45,779 nucleotides of DNA from Bacteroidia bacterium (GCA_030430845.1 JAUIKE010000054.1:1-45779), one strand, 5' to 3'; shown: positions 25,967-34,645, counted from the stretch's first letter. Translations and numbers: made by a program. The notes: generated by a model from the letters alone, not told the origin.

Positions 25967-26203
25967 ATGACCATAGGTATATTCCAAGACCTCCATGCCA
26001 ACCTCCCGGCCCTGCAAAAAGCGCTGAAGATCTATAAAGCCGAGCTAAGAATAGGTATCTTGAAGGTATTTAATAACCGCTTCGAATTGCAAAAATTATC
26101 CGTGCCTTATAAGGATCAAGGATTAATGGAGGCTTTTGAAAAAAGAAAAGTGCCGGCCAAAGCGTTTATTACCAAAACCTTCATTACCAGAAAACAGTCA
26201 TAA
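25967..26203 (+). pseudogene. Metallophosphoesterase remnant with internal deletion
   Basis: The 78-codon frame begins MTIGIFQDLHANLPALQKAL, which matches the first strand and metal-binding DxH motif (Asp8, His10) of YfcE-like calcineurin phosphoesterases (typical form IxSDxHGNLPAL). It then jumps directly to a sequence that resembles the C-terminal end of such proteins (RIGILKVFNNRFELQKLS and so on). The other metal-ligand motifs (GDxxG, GNHD, GHTH) and about 150 residues are missing, so it cannot be an active enzyme. It lies just after the complete dispersed element and shares one base with the next start codon. Confidence 0.6.
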
Positions 26204-27129
26204 TGAAAAGTCACCCACCCAACATCCCCATCTTCGGCGGCACTGGCTTCATCGGCCTGAGCCTGGCCCATCACTTGAAAGAAAGAGGCTTTCATCCCAT
26301 TCTGCTTGCCAGGAATGCCCCCTCCCCTGCCGTCCCCTTTGAATTCCGACAATGGGATGCCGTATCTGTAGGAGACTGGGTAAAAGTGCTGGAAGATGCC
26401 CAAGCCGTCGTCAACCTGGCCGGCAAAACCGTCGACTGCATCAAAACACCCGACAATTGCGATTTGATCCTGCGTTCCAGAGTAGATTCTACTAAGGCTA
26501 TTGGGAGAGCCCTTCAATTAGTGGATAAGCCTCCCAAGATCTGGGTACAGATGTCTACGGCTCATATTTACGGAGATCCGCCCTCACAGCTTTGCACAGA
26601 AGGCTCTTCGACCGGCTACGGATTGGCTCCTTTTGTGGGAAAAGCCTGGGAAGAAGCTTTTCTGGAGTCTGTTCCTAAAGGCCTGAGGGAAGTCAGATTA
26701 CGCACCAGTTTTGTCATTGGCAAAAATGGTGGAGCGCTCCAAAGTTTAAAGCGAATTGTCCGGCTGGGCCTGGGAGGAAAAGTCGGCCACGGCCAACAAG
26801 GGATCAGCTGGATCCATGAATTCGATATGAACGAGATCATTCATCAGGCCATTATCAACAAACAATATGAAGGCGCTTACATTGCCAGTGCCCCCAAGCC
26901 TGTATCTAATGAGGAGTTCATGAAAGCTCTGAGAAAGAGGATGGGAATGCCCATTGGTTTACCGGCCCCCGAATTTTTGACCAGAATAGGAGCCCGGCTC
27001 ATTTTCAGAACAGACCCTGAATTGGCTTTATATGGAAGATATGTGAAATCCGAACGATTAGCAAAGGAGGGTTTTAACTTTAGGTTTCCGGATTTGGACG
27101 AAGTGCTGAAGGACCTGTTAAAAAAATAA
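26203..27129 (+). CDS. TIGR01777-type NAD(P)-dependent epimerase
   Basis: The 308-residue protein is an extended short-chain dehydrogenase of the TIGR01777/SDR39U1 group. The nucleotide-binding motif is FGGTGFIGLSLA (11-22) close to the N-terminus, VVNLAGKTVD marks the second Rossmann strand, STAHIYGDP replaces the usual Tyr-containing motif with Tyr in the right context, and GISWIHEFDMNEII is typical of the group. A DUF1731-like C-terminal tail (GFNFRFPDLDEVLKDLL) completes the family pattern. Length is normal. The physiological substrate is unknown for the family. The start ATG overlaps the stop of the upstream remnant by one base. Confidence 0.9.
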   Translation: MKSHPPNIPIFGGTGFIGLSLAHHLKERGFHPILLARNAPSPAVPFEFRQWDAVSVGDWVKVLEDAQAVVNLAGKTVDCIKTPDNCDLILRSRVDSTKAIGRALQLVDKPPKIWVQMSTAHIYGDPPSQLCTEGSSTGYGLAPFVGKAWEEAFLESVPKGLREVRLRTSFVIGKNGGALQSLKRIVRLGLGGKVGHGQQGISWIHEFDMNEIIHQAIINKQYEGAYIASAPKPVSNEEFMKALRKRMGMPIGLPAPEFLTRIGARLIFRTDPELALYGRYVKSERLAKEGFNFRFPDLDEVLKDLLKK

Positions 27130-27245
27130 AAATCAATCACTATCTTACAACTCCTTCTTGCCAACCTAAAGGTGTTGTCCATCAGCGCCCCTCTTCGTTT
27201 TATCCTAATACGGTGAACTGACACATTTTTCATAAACGACCTAAT

Positions 27246-29093
27246 ATGAAAGAGACTCTAATCTTACTCATCATCCTATTTCTTTATATAAACACTGGAT
27301 ATGCCCAATGGGAAAAACGTGATACCGTCGAATTCCAGGCACGAGACGGGCTGCCCAACTTTTTTAATAAGGTTCAAAACAATGAGGTCATCAATGTCGG
27401 ATTCTTTGGTGGCAGTATCACCGAAAATGAAGGTTGGCGTCCCAAAACCGTTGCCTGGCTCCGGGAATATTATCATTTGGGCATGCTAAATGATTTCGAC
27501 GCATCTATTGGAGGGACGAACTCAAAATTTGGAGTTTTTCGCTTGGATCGGGACTTATTATCGAAAGCCGACTTCGACCTGATCTTCGTCGAGTTTGTGG
27601 TCAATGACGGCTGGGGTGGATCTTCTGATGTTCAAAAAAGTATGGAAGGCATGGTGCGAAAAATATGGAAGCAAAATCCATATACGGATATCTGCTTTGT
27701 TTATACCGTCTCCGGATCCTTTTTTGACGATTATGAGGAGGGACTTATGAATCTTTCGGCCTCCAAACATGATGCCATTGCGGATCATTATAGCATTCCT
27801 GCAATATTCTGGGGTACGGAAGTCACCAAATTACTTAAAACCGACTCGGTGGTCTATAACGACCGGATCGCCAATCATCGAACCTCCCAAAACAGTGAGG
27901 GGCAGTATGTCTTCGCTATCGATAACGTACACCCTACCGATTACGGCCATGGTGTTTACGCATCTGTTCTGGCGCGAAGTTTTAAAACCATCAATCATAA
28001 TACGCAGCCGAAAGCACATATTATACAGCCGAAATTAGTACCTGACAATTATGAATTCTCAAAAATGCTCTCTCCTATTCTACCTAACAATCATGGATTT
28101 AACCAAATAGATATGGCCGGGGAGGTTCCATATCTGGACCACTTTATTAATGAAGAAACCTTTTACTTGGTTTCCGAACAGTCCTCTTCCTCTTATACCT
28201 TCTCATTTATAGGGGATCAGGTAGGAGTCAATACCATCTTTGGACCTACGGGCGGCTATTTTATCATAGAGGTAGATGGCATTCCCCGGGACTTTATCAC
28301 TTTTGATGGGTTCAGTACTTATTACAGGAAACAAGCCTATTTTTATCAATTACCCACTTATGGCGAACATTTTGTTAAAATCTACCCATCTGACCAGTCC
28401 CTTTCTTTGGAAGAAAAAAGGGATATTCTTTATACTTCCAAAGATGACATAGACGAGAATCCGGACAAATACAACAAAAACGAATTCATTTTTTCGGATG
28501 TATTTATTGTCGGAGAACTCACTAATTACCTGGTCGACACCATTAACCTTTGTGGGAAAGAGGGCATCGTCTGGAATGGCAATACTTATTCGGAGCCCGG
28601 AACCTATTACGCTACTTTCACCCTGCCAAATGGCTTCGATCGGGTTTTCCAGTTGAATCTGAGTAATACCCCTTCCTACTTCCTTGAGTATACAGATACC
28701 ATTCAGGCCGGGGAAAACCTGATCTGGGAGGGGCAAACACTGACTGAAGCTGGAATTTATTCCGCTAAATATACCACTGTCAACGGTTGTGACAGCATTT
28801 TACGATTGGATCTAAGCGTACGCCATACAACCTCTTCAAACGAGCGTACAAAAGACCTTACTTTTTCGATCTACCCTAATCCAAGCATGGATACCATCTT
28901 TCTCAATGCGGCGTCTTCCTCTTGGCCTTCTAAATCCAGAATAACCATCAGTGATGTGGAAGGATATGTGGTAAAGGACCAGTATATCCAGTTGGTGAAC
29001 GGCCGGGGAACGATCGACATATCTTCTCTTCAGAAAGGTATTTATTTTTTGAAGTTGGGTAAAGAGAAAGCTTATAGGTTTGTGAAGCAATGA
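27246..29093 (+). CDS. Secreted SGNH hydrolase with type IX secretion sorting domain
   Basis: The 615-residue protein has a signal peptide (about 1-20, NTGYAQ) and an SGNH-hydrolase domain (about 45-250): block I GGSIT with Ser57, block II Gly in SIGGTNS, block III Asn120 in FVVNDGWGG, block V DNVHP with Asp226 and His229. An extra beta-rich region (about 270-420) follows, then two tandem repeats of about 45 residues with WNGNTYSEPGTYYATFT and WEGQTLTEAGIYSAKYTTVNGCDS, seen in many Saprospiria surface proteins. The end (about 535-615, FSIYPNPSMDTIFL, IDISSLQKGIYFLKL) is a type A T9SS sorting domain. It should be exported to the cell surface or medium and act on esters, perhaps of polysaccharide. 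Confidence 0.92.
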   Translation: MKETLILLIILFLYINTGYAQWEKRDTVEFQARDGLPNFFNKVQNNEVINVGFFGGSITENEGWRPKTVAWLREYYHLGMLNDFDASIGGTNSKFGVFRLDRDLLSKADFDLIFVEFVVNDGWGGSSDVQKSMEGMVRKIWKQNPYTDICFVYTVSGSFFDDYEEGLMNLSASKHDAIADHYSIPAIFWGTEVTKLLKTDSVVYNDRIANHRTSQNSEGQYVFAIDNVHPTDYGHGVYASVLARSFKTINHNTQPKAHIIQPKLVPDNYEFSKMLSPILPNNHGFNQIDMAGEVPYLDHFINEETFYLVSEQSSSSYTFSFIGDQVGVNTIFGPTGGYFIIEVDGIPRDFITFDGFSTYYRKQAYFYQLPTYGEHFVKIYPSDQSLSLEEKRDILYTSKDDIDENPDKYNKNEFIFSDVFIVGELTNYLVDTINLCGKEGIVWNGNTYSEPGTYYATFTLPNGFDRVFQLNLSNTPSYFLEYTDTIQAGENLIWEGQTLTEAGIYSAKYTTVNGCDSILRLDLSVRHTTSSNERTKDLTFSIYPNPSMDTIFLNAASSSWPSKSRITISDVEGYVVKDQYIQLVNGRGTIDISSLQKGIYFLKLGKEKAYRFVKQ

Positions 29094-29172
29094 AAAGTGG
29101 GGGTGAATGAAAGTTGGACTTTGCCCCACTCCTTTATATTTTGCACTAGAATATTTATATTGAAAAGAAAAA

Positions 29173-29535
29173 ATGAAAGCCGAAAAGTTGCCAAGACTAA
29201 GCGTTGAAGAATACATTCAACATGAAATTCAAACCGGTCAAAAACATGAATACCATGACGGAATGATATATGCATTGGCTGGAGGCACAATAGAACATGC
29301 TTTGCTAATTGGAAATGTATATTCAGAGTTAAGAAACAGCCTAAGAAAAAAAGGGAACAACTGCAAGCCCATCACTAATGATGCCAAACTGCATATAAAA
29401 AAAGAAAACAGTGATTTGTGGCGAATTACACGATTTGAAGGAATAGATCAACAAATAAAACTTCAATCTTTAGATATCGATATTCGTATGGAAGATTTGT
29501 ACTATGACGTAGATATCAATAAAAACATTGACTAA
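29173..29535 (+). pseudogene. Uma2-family nuclease-like gene with internal deletion
   Basis: The 120-residue frame begins with Uma2 (DUF820) features: LSVEEYIQHEIQTGQKHEYHDGMIYALAGGTIEHALLIGNVYSEL-type sequence (residues 9-52). Then it passes from DAKLHIKKENSDL straight to the C-terminal strand pattern WRITRFEGIDQQIKLQSLDIDI and EDLYYDVDI. Family members are about 190 residues; the missing middle (about 70 residues) carries the PD-(D/E)XK catalytic residues (the PDVxV and IEVLSPST regions). The protein is therefore probably inactive. The frame remains open across the deletion, so it may still be translated. Confidence 0.7.
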
Positions 29536-29544
29536 AGAACAAAT

Positions 29545-29967
29545 ATGCGTTTTAACTTTTTAAGTATCCTAATTCTTCTTGCCTTAATAACCACCTTTTC
29601 CACTGCTTTTAGTCAATCAAAAGATTGGAACGAGAACGAACACGCCGACTTCATCCAGCAACTCATCGGAGGTGAGCGAGAATACTCCGTAGAAAGTGGA
29701 AGAATAGACCTGCTAACCGAGGAATATGCTTTTGAAGTAGAATGGGCCAACAAATGGAAAGACGCCATAGGACAAGCGATCTGGTATGGATTACAGACGA
29801 ACAAAAAGTCCGGCATCATCCTGATTTTAAAATCGAAAGAAGACTACAAATACTACATACAACTAAATTCCGCTCTGACTTATGCCAATTTAAATGAGCA
29901 GATTGTAGTGTTTCTTTATCCCAATGATTTCCAAGAGTTGATCGATTCGCAGAATAGAAAGGATTGA
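29545..29967 (+). CDS. Exported small protein with PD-(D/E)XK nuclease-like core
   Basis: The 140-residue protein has a signal peptide (about 1-24, TAFSQ). The central part GRIDLLTEEYAFEVEWANKWKDAIGQ (53-77) has the spacing of a PD-(D/E)XK nuclease core: Asp55, Glu64 and Glu66 in a hydrophobic strand, Lys70 or Lys72, and Gln77 in IGQAIWYGLQT, followed by the strand GIILIL. The length fits a minimal single-domain member. No named family was recognised. It is unusual for such a fold to carry an export signal; a periplasmic or secreted nuclease, or a fold reused for another purpose, are both possible. It begins 9 bp after the Uma2 remnant. Confidence 0.65.
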   Translation: MRFNFLSILILLALITTFSTAFSQSKDWNENEHADFIQQLIGGEREYSVESGRIDLLTEEYAFEVEWANKWKDAIGQAIWYGLQTNKKSGIILILKSKEDYKYYIQLNSALTYANLNEQIVVFLYPNDFQELIDSQNRKD

Positions 29968-30035
29968 ATTTGGGGAGTCGAAAAAGCCTAATACCATTGA
30001 ACCGCCAGGTTGCGAAGCCCACAAACCCTTTAAAA

Positions 30036-31166
30036 ATGAAAAAACGAATCTTAATCCTTGGCGGATATGGAGCGGCGGGAAGACCCCTGGCCAGAAATTT
30101 GTTAAAATACCACCATTGCGAATTGACTATTGCCGGCAGGAATCTGGCAAAAGCCCAAGCTTTCCAAAAAGCCTTATCACAAAAGTTTCCCCAATCCAGC
30201 ATCCACGCCATCGCAGTAGATGCAGCAGATAAGACCTTACTATTAACAAGCTTTAGGGAAATGGACCTGGTCATCGTTACCGCTACCATTCCCGACTTGA
30301 TGAAAACGGTGGCCGAAGTTGCTCTGGAAGCCGAGGTAGATCTGATGGATATTCTGGTCAGAGGAGATGTAGTGGACCAACTGTCTGCACATAAAAACGT
30401 CATTCTGGAAAAAGACAGAATTTTCATCACGCAGTGCGGCTTTCACCCTGGGGTGATCGCTCCCATTATTAAGCTGGCAAAAGATCAGTTTGATCGTTAT
30501 CAAGAAGCTAGCGTTTTTATGGCCATGGACCCCATTTTTGAAACCCCCGAATCCGTCCATGAGCTGATCTATGAAGTTTCCCAGAAAAACGCACAAGTGC
30601 TGGAGGAGGGGCATTGGAGAACTGCGGGGTACAAAGACTTAAAGAAGATCGAATTCCCCAAATACTTCGGCACAAAGTCATGCTATCCGCTTCCGATGAG
30701 AGAAATTCAGCTTCTGGATAAGGAACTGGGCCTAACAGTTGCGGGTACTTACGCCGCCGGCTTCAATCCTTATATTGATTATGTGATTTTTACATTGGCC
30801 TATATTCTAGGCAAAATTAACGTCAAGTGGAGTCAAAAAATATGCAGCAAACTATTTTATAACCATATTAAAAAACTGGACCGAAAACTCCCCAGGGTGG
30901 AATTGATTCTGCAAGCTTCGGGTATTAAGGACGGAGAAAAAAGTGAATTGAAGTATATGCTTCATTCGAAAGATGGATATGAATTGACGGCCCAGGCAGT
31001 GGTGGCCTGCTTGAATCAGTATCTTGACGGCAGCATTTCCGAGCCAGGCTTATATTTAATGGGAGAAGTGGTGAATGAAAGTCAATTATTTAAAGATCTG
31101 GAAAAAAAGGGAATAGCTATACATCGTACCATGACGGATAGCTATTCCCAAAATATTAGTCTCTAA
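30036..31166 (+). CDS. Saccharopine dehydrogenase-like NAD(P)-binding protein
   Basis: Start ATG 30036 opens a 376-residue protein with a Rossmann motif at the N-terminus (KKRILILGGYGAAGRPLARNLL); the longer frame from 29964 adds 24 residues of overlap with the previous gene and no family sequence. LTIAGRNLAKAQAFQKAL, DLVIVTATIPDLMKTVAEVALEAEVDLMDI and TQCGFHPGVIAPI are typical of the saccharopine dehydrogenase superfamily (LOR/SDH type). The C-terminal half contains LPRVELILQASGIKDGEKS and a final domain. The substrate is unknown. Its 3' end overlaps the convergent lipoprotein gene by 11 bp. Confidence 0.85.
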   Translation: MKKRILILGGYGAAGRPLARNLLKYHHCELTIAGRNLAKAQAFQKALSQKFPQSSIHAIAVDAADKTLLLTSFREMDLVIVTATIPDLMKTVAEVALEAEVDLMDILVRGDVVDQLSAHKNVILEKDRIFITQCGFHPGVIAPIIKLAKDQFDRYQEASVFMAMDPIFETPESVHELIYEVSQKNAQVLEEGHWRTAGYKDLKKIEFPKYFGTKSCYPLPMREIQLLDKELGLTVAGTYAAGFNPYIDYVIFTLAYILGKINVKWSQKICSKLFYNHIKKLDRKLPRVELILQASGIKDGEKSELKYMLHSKDGYELTAQAVVACLNQYLDGSISEPGLYLMGEVVNESQLFKDLEKKGIAIHRTMTDSYSQNISL

Positions 31167-31641
31167 AAACGACTCTAAAGGATCCATCCGTAACAGTCAT
31201 CTTTTCGCTTTCATCATCTGCATTATAGGCTGTAAAAGAGAAGGTTCCTTTTACTACGGACTCAGTTTTTTCGGTGATGGTCACGCTTCCAGTACCAGCT
31301 CCCCAGTAGGTACTCCAGGATGTTCCGTCTTGTAAGGAAACCAGGCCATAGTTATTAGAATCGGTCATTTGATGGGTCCCTATCCCTAATTCTTTTTTCA
31401 GGTTGAGGTAAATCACATTGTCGCCGTTCAGGTTGGATACCCCGTATACAGAGTAAGAATCATCCCATTTAACACCATAAGCCAGCGTATTTCCTTTGAT
31501 GGTATAATCCTTCCCGTCCATCTTACAAGTGAAAAAATAGTCGGCTCCTTCTTCTTGAGAAGTCACTTTTTCTTTTTCACAACTGAAAGTAAGTAAGCCA
31601 AGAGAAAAGACAGCGAAGAAAATTAAAATTGAATTTTTCAT
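31156..31641 (-). CDS. Lipoprotein with beta-sandwich domain (DUF6252-like)
   Basis: The 161-residue protein has a lipoprotein signal ending SLGLLTFSC (Cys21) and a short linker, then a beta-rich domain with YFFTCKMDGKDYTIKGN and VVKGTFSFTAYNADDESEKMTVTDGSFRVVF. This pattern of a small extracytoplasmic domain with 'C-K-x-D-G-K' and 'G-x-F-x-F-x-A' resembles DUF6252/DUF5025-type Bacteroidota lipoproteins, from memory only. Function unknown. Its stop overlaps the convergent upstream gene by 11 bp. Confidence 0.75.
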   Translation of the reverse strand: MKNSILIFFAVFSLGLLTFSCEKEKVTSQEEGADYFFTCKMDGKDYTIKGNTLAYGVKWDDSYSVYGVSNLNGDNVIYLNLKKELGIGTHQMTDSNNYGLVSLQDGTSWSTYWGAGTGSVTITEKTESVVKGTFSFTAYNADDESEKMTVTDGSFRVVFRD

Positions 31642-31788
31642 TGTTGATTGTTTTTATTTGATTTGTTGAGGTAATTACGTCACAAAGAAGCCGACCATTT
31701 ATCGAAAAATTAATTTTAAGGACGTCAGTTGGATAATGAGTGAAGTGAAAAGGAAGTTTTAAGGAGTGGATGTTGGTAGATATAAACT

Positions 31789-32670
31789 ATGAACCAAAAA
31801 ACAATGAATAACAATCAACTATTTCTTTTCCTGTTTCTATTTTCCTTTACTCCCTTTTTTCTTTTTTCCCAAAATATCATTCAGGGTAAAATTATCGACG
31901 CTCAAACAGGAAGCCCGGTTCCATTTGTGAATATTGGGATAAAAAGCCTGGGCAGCGGCTCAGTCAGCGACGAGGTCGGTGTTTTTCAACTATCCATTGA
32001 AAAGGCCAAACCAGATGATCTGGTCAGCATCTCTTCTATTGGTTATGAGGGCCGGGAGCTGTCAGTATCAAGCCTTAAAGAAAATCCTGTCATCCAATTA
32101 TCAGCTGTAACTTATACCATTGACAAGGTCGAATTGCTAGCCAAGCAGTGGTCCTCCAAAACCATCACCATTGGAAACGACAAACGCAAACGCAAGCAGA
32201 GCGTAGGTTTTGCGAACAGCCAGCTCGGTACTGAAATAGCGGCCTTATTACCCATCGAGCAAGAAACCTGGATCAAGAGCGCCCACTTTATAGTGAATAG
32301 AGGAAGTAGAGATAGCTTGCTGTTTCGACTGAATATCTTTCAATATGAAAACGGACAGAAAGGAGACAACCTGGTTCGGGAAAATATACTGCTGCCGGCC
32401 CCCACTAAAAAAGGCCTGATGAGCATTGATCTTGAAAAGTATAACTTAGTTACGGATCAGCCCATCTTGCTTTCCCTTCAATGGATTAAAGCTTATGAAA
32501 AAACAGATAAACTGCTAATCACCTTTAATGCTCAAAAGGCGGCTGCAAAGGAAAATCTGTATCTAAAGCACTCCAGTGTTACTGGTTTTAGCAAGATAAG
32601 CGAAGCCTTTCCGGGTGCGCCAAAGTATGAACTGTGCTTTTACATAAAAGGGCAGGAGGTGAAAAGGTAA
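31789..32670 (+). CDS. Exported CarboxypepD_reg-like domain protein
   Basis: The 293-residue protein has a hydrophobic N-terminal signal (about 8-28; a start at Met6, 31804, is equally possible) and a carboxypeptidase regulatory-like beta-sandwich (about 30-110, QGKIIDAQTGSPVPFVNIGI and VGVFQLSIEKAKPDDLVSISSIGYEG). The second half (about 115-293) is a conserved extension found in Bacteroidota TonB-receptor-like periplasmic proteins, ending GAPKYELCFYIKG. It has no plug or barrel, so it is not a receptor itself. The Crp/Fnr regulator gene follows after 19 bp. Role unknown. Confidence 0.85.
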   Translation: MNQKTMNNNQLFLFLFLFSFTPFFLFSQNIIQGKIIDAQTGSPVPFVNIGIKSLGSGSVSDEVGVFQLSIEKAKPDDLVSISSIGYEGRELSVSSLKENPVIQLSAVTYTIDKVELLAKQWSSKTITIGNDKRKRKQSVGFANSQLGTEIAALLPIEQETWIKSAHFIVNRGSRDSLLFRLNIFQYENGQKGDNLVRENILLPAPTKKGLMSIDLEKYNLVTDQPILLSLQWIKAYEKTDKLLITFNAQKAAAKENLYLKHSSVTGFSKISEAFPGAPKYELCFYIKGQEVKR

Positions 32671-32689
32671 ACATTCAAAAAATAAATCA

Positions 32690-33256
32690 ATGACCATTAC
32701 CGTAGAACAATACCTAAACGATGTTCCCAAAGAGATCAAAGAAATGTTTCTCGGGCAGTTAAACTACCGACCTCTGGCCGCCGGAGAGCATTACGTACGG
32801 GAAGGTCAATACGTGCAAACCATCGCCTACATCCAGGAAGGCTTCCTCCGAACGTATCAGATCGATTATCAGGGAAATGATATTACCCTCGAATTCCATC
32901 GTCCTGATTCATTCTGTGGTTCTTACTACGGATTCTATGCTCATGAACCGGCCATGGACAACCTGGTGGCCATAACCGATTGTACAATCGGAACAATTAC
33001 ATACGAGCAGTTGATGGGACTTTATGAGCAGAACATAAACATCAATATTTTGGGTAGAAAACTCATCGAGCAGGTTTGCATAGCCAAAGACTTTCGCATT
33101 GCCAAAATGTTGAAGTCGGACGCAGAAGGACGCTATCGTTGGTTCCTGGAATCTTTCCCCGATATATTACAGGTAGCCCAACTACAACATATTGCATCTT
33201 ACCTAGGTATCAAACCCGAAACCTTAAGCAGGGTGCGGCGCAAAATCACTTCTTGA
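32690..33256 (+). CDS. Crp/Fnr-family transcription regulator
   Basis: The 188-residue protein has an N-terminal cyclic-nucleotide-binding-like domain (about 25-115, with AAGEHYVREGQYVQTIAYIQEG and FRTYQ-type strands) and a C-terminal winged-helix DNA-binding part (about 160-188) with IASYLGIKPETLSRVRRK, the recognition helix of Bacteroidota Crp-like regulators. It lacks the Cys cluster needed for an FNR-type iron-sulfur centre. Its stop codon overlaps a palindrome (TTGACTTAAGTCAA, 33253-33266) placed in the promoter of the next gene, the MBL-fold hydrolase, so that gene is a likely target. Confidence 0.9.
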   Translation: MTITVEQYLNDVPKEIKEMFLGQLNYRPLAAGEHYVREGQYVQTIAYIQEGFLRTYQIDYQGNDITLEFHRPDSFCGSYYGFYAHEPAMDNLVAITDCTIGTITYEQLMGLYEQNININILGRKLIEQVCIAKDFRIAKMLKSDAEGRYRWFLESFPDILQVAQLQHIASYLGIKPETLSRVRRKITS

Positions 33257-33266
33257 CTTAAGTCAA
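33253..33266. promoter_or_regulatory. FNR-like operator palindrome TTGACTTAAGTCAA
   Basis: TTGAC-TTAA-GTCAA is a perfect 14-bp palindrome with the half-site type and 4-bp spacing of the Crp/Fnr superfamily (FNR consensus TTGAT-N4-ATCAA). It overlaps the stop codon of a Crp/Fnr regulator gene and lies immediately upstream of the promoter-like sequence of the MBL gene, as expected for an activator site. Confidence 0.65.
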
Positions 33267-33296
33267 TTGAACTCTCTGTTTCGTCCTGCACCTTTG
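33267..33296 (+). promoter_or_regulatory. Putative promoter of the MBL-fold hydrolase gene
   Basis: TTG at 33267-33269 and CACCTTTG at 33289-33296 resemble the Bacteroidota -33 (TTTG) and -7 (TAnnTTTG) boxes with a 19-bp spacer. The start codon is 19 bp downstream of the -7 box, and the FNR-like operator abuts the -33 box. Confidence 0.5.
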
Positions 33297-33314
33297 TAAA
33301 AAAAAGGATGAATC

Positions 33315-34190
33315 ATGAAAAAGCAATATTCCAAAAAAGTACAGTTTAGTGATGGTGAAGGTTCCATCCACGGGTTTACAACGGGTATGGTTAGTGTAAA
33401 AACAAAATTTCGGAAAGCCCAGGGCGGAGCACTTTTTTCTAAACTCAACTTTCTCCTGGATAGTCAATTCACGGAATTCATGCCAATATGGGTATGGGTT
33501 ATTGATCATCCGGAAGGGGTGTTTGTGATCGACACCGGTGAAAATGTTCGCGTTAAAGAAGAAGGCTATTTCAAACAAGAAGGGCCGATCCTCAATTTTA
33601 TCAACACCCGTTCTTTTACTTTTCGAATTGAGCCGGAGGAAGAAGTCGGTCCGCAACTACAAAAACTGGGTTATCAACAAAAAGATCTAAAAAGCGTAAT
33701 CCTTACCCATCTCCATCTCGACCATTTCGACGGGCTCCATTATTTCGATGAAACCGACATTTTCGTCAATCAATATGAATGGGAACACCCGAGTTTTGCA
33801 CTGAAAAGTTTATATCCCAAATGGTTTGATCCCAAAATGCTTGAATTAAAGAATGCCCCTGGGCTTCCGTTTGAAGGCTCGATTTCCCTGACCGAATCCA
33901 AAGAAATATTAATGGTGGCTACGCCTGGTCATACCAAAGGCCATTGCTCCATTCTCTTAAAAACGAAGGGAAAGGACTACTTCCTGGCCGGCGACACGAC
34001 CTACGATCAAAGACAATTAATTCAGGAAGAAATGGCCGGAGGGCATCAGGATTTTAAGGCAGCGAAAAAAACATTTAAAGCTATTAAGACCTATGCCGCA
34101 GGTTCTTCTTTAGTCTATTTGCCTTCTCATGACGCAGCAGCCCTCGAAAGGTTGGAAAAAGATATATCCTTAGAAGGTAACTTGCTTTAG
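33315..34190 (+). CDS. MBL-fold metallohydrolase, N-acyl-homoserine-lactonase-like
   Basis: The 291-residue protein has the metallo-beta-lactamase di-metal site: HLHLDH with His132, His134, Asp136 and His137, then His206 in TPGHTKGH, Asp227 in LAGDTTYD and His272 in LPSHDAAALERL. The architecture, with VIDTGENVRV before the first motif, resembles AttM/AiiA-type lactonases, which open acyl-homoserine lactones. Other MBL substrates are possible. The signal-free sequence indicates a cytoplasmic enzyme. It is controlled by the upstream operator (33253-33266) of a Crp/Fnr-like regulator. The 3' end overlaps the convergent gene by 4 bp. Confidence 0.9.
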   Translation: MKKQYSKKVQFSDGEGSIHGFTTGMVSVKTKFRKAQGGALFSKLNFLLDSQFTEFMPIWVWVIDHPEGVFVIDTGENVRVKEEGYFKQEGPILNFINTRSFTFRIEPEEEVGPQLQKLGYQQKDLKSVILTHLHLDHFDGLHYFDETDIFVNQYEWEHPSFALKSLYPKWFDPKMLELKNAPGLPFEGSISLTESKEILMVATPGHTKGHCSILLKTKGKDYFLAGDTTYDQRQLIQEEMAGGHQDFKAAKKTFKAIKTYAAGSSLVYLPSHDAAALERLEKDISLEGNLL

Positions 34191-34645
34191 TTAACTAACT
34201 CCAAAAAAGTATTATACAAAACATCTACCCTGTAAAAGAAGATCAGGTCCAACAACAGCAGACCTCCACTCTGGAACAGTACGGCTACTCCAAAGCCCCA
34301 TAAATAGTCACTCCATTTTGATCGAAAATGAGACCTCCTGAGTAATATTAACCCGCATATCCCATAAAAAAAATCCAGCAAAATATTGATCCCAACCCAA
34401 TTTAAAATATGGGTGAGTGTTTTTTCCAGGTAGGCTAGTTCAGGTATCCGTATGTGATGAAATAGTAGAAGAGCTACAATGAAGTTGATAACTACCCAGG
34501 TCATTGTCATCACAAAAAAACCTCTGGCCTTTTTTTTACCGAAATATTCAACAAAGATGGCAAGGAAGATAGAAATGACTATAAAGGCAATAAACACTCG
34601 GCAATGAAGAAGGGCCACTTCATAGGCAGCCCGGCATAATTCCAT
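34187..34645 (-). CDS. Four-helix membrane protein of unknown function
   Basis: The 152-residue protein has four predicted membrane helices (about residues 11-34, 41-63, 78-100 and 112-137), joined by short basic or polar loops (YFGKKKARGF, LLRRSHFRSKWSDY). A conserved-looking DFFYGICGLILL precedes the basic loop. No family is assigned with confidence; it resembles small Bacteroidota DUF6992-type proteins only in outline. Its stop overlaps the convergent MBL gene. The gene starts 123 bp from the divergent amidohydrolase. Confidence 0.7.
   Translation of the reverse strand: MELCRAAYEVALLHCRVFIAFIVISIFLAIFVEYFGKKKARGFFVMTMTWVVINFIVALLLFHHIRIPELAYLEKTLTHILNWVGINILLDFFYGICGLILLRRSHFRSKWSDYLWGFGVAVLFQSGGLLLLDLIFFYRVDVLYNTFLELVN

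Noticed and set aside
29816..30430. A 204-codon minus-strand frame opposite the saccharopine dehydrogenase-like gene
   Set aside because: Antisense shadow; the sense frame has a clear Rossmann motif and the antisense one has no features.
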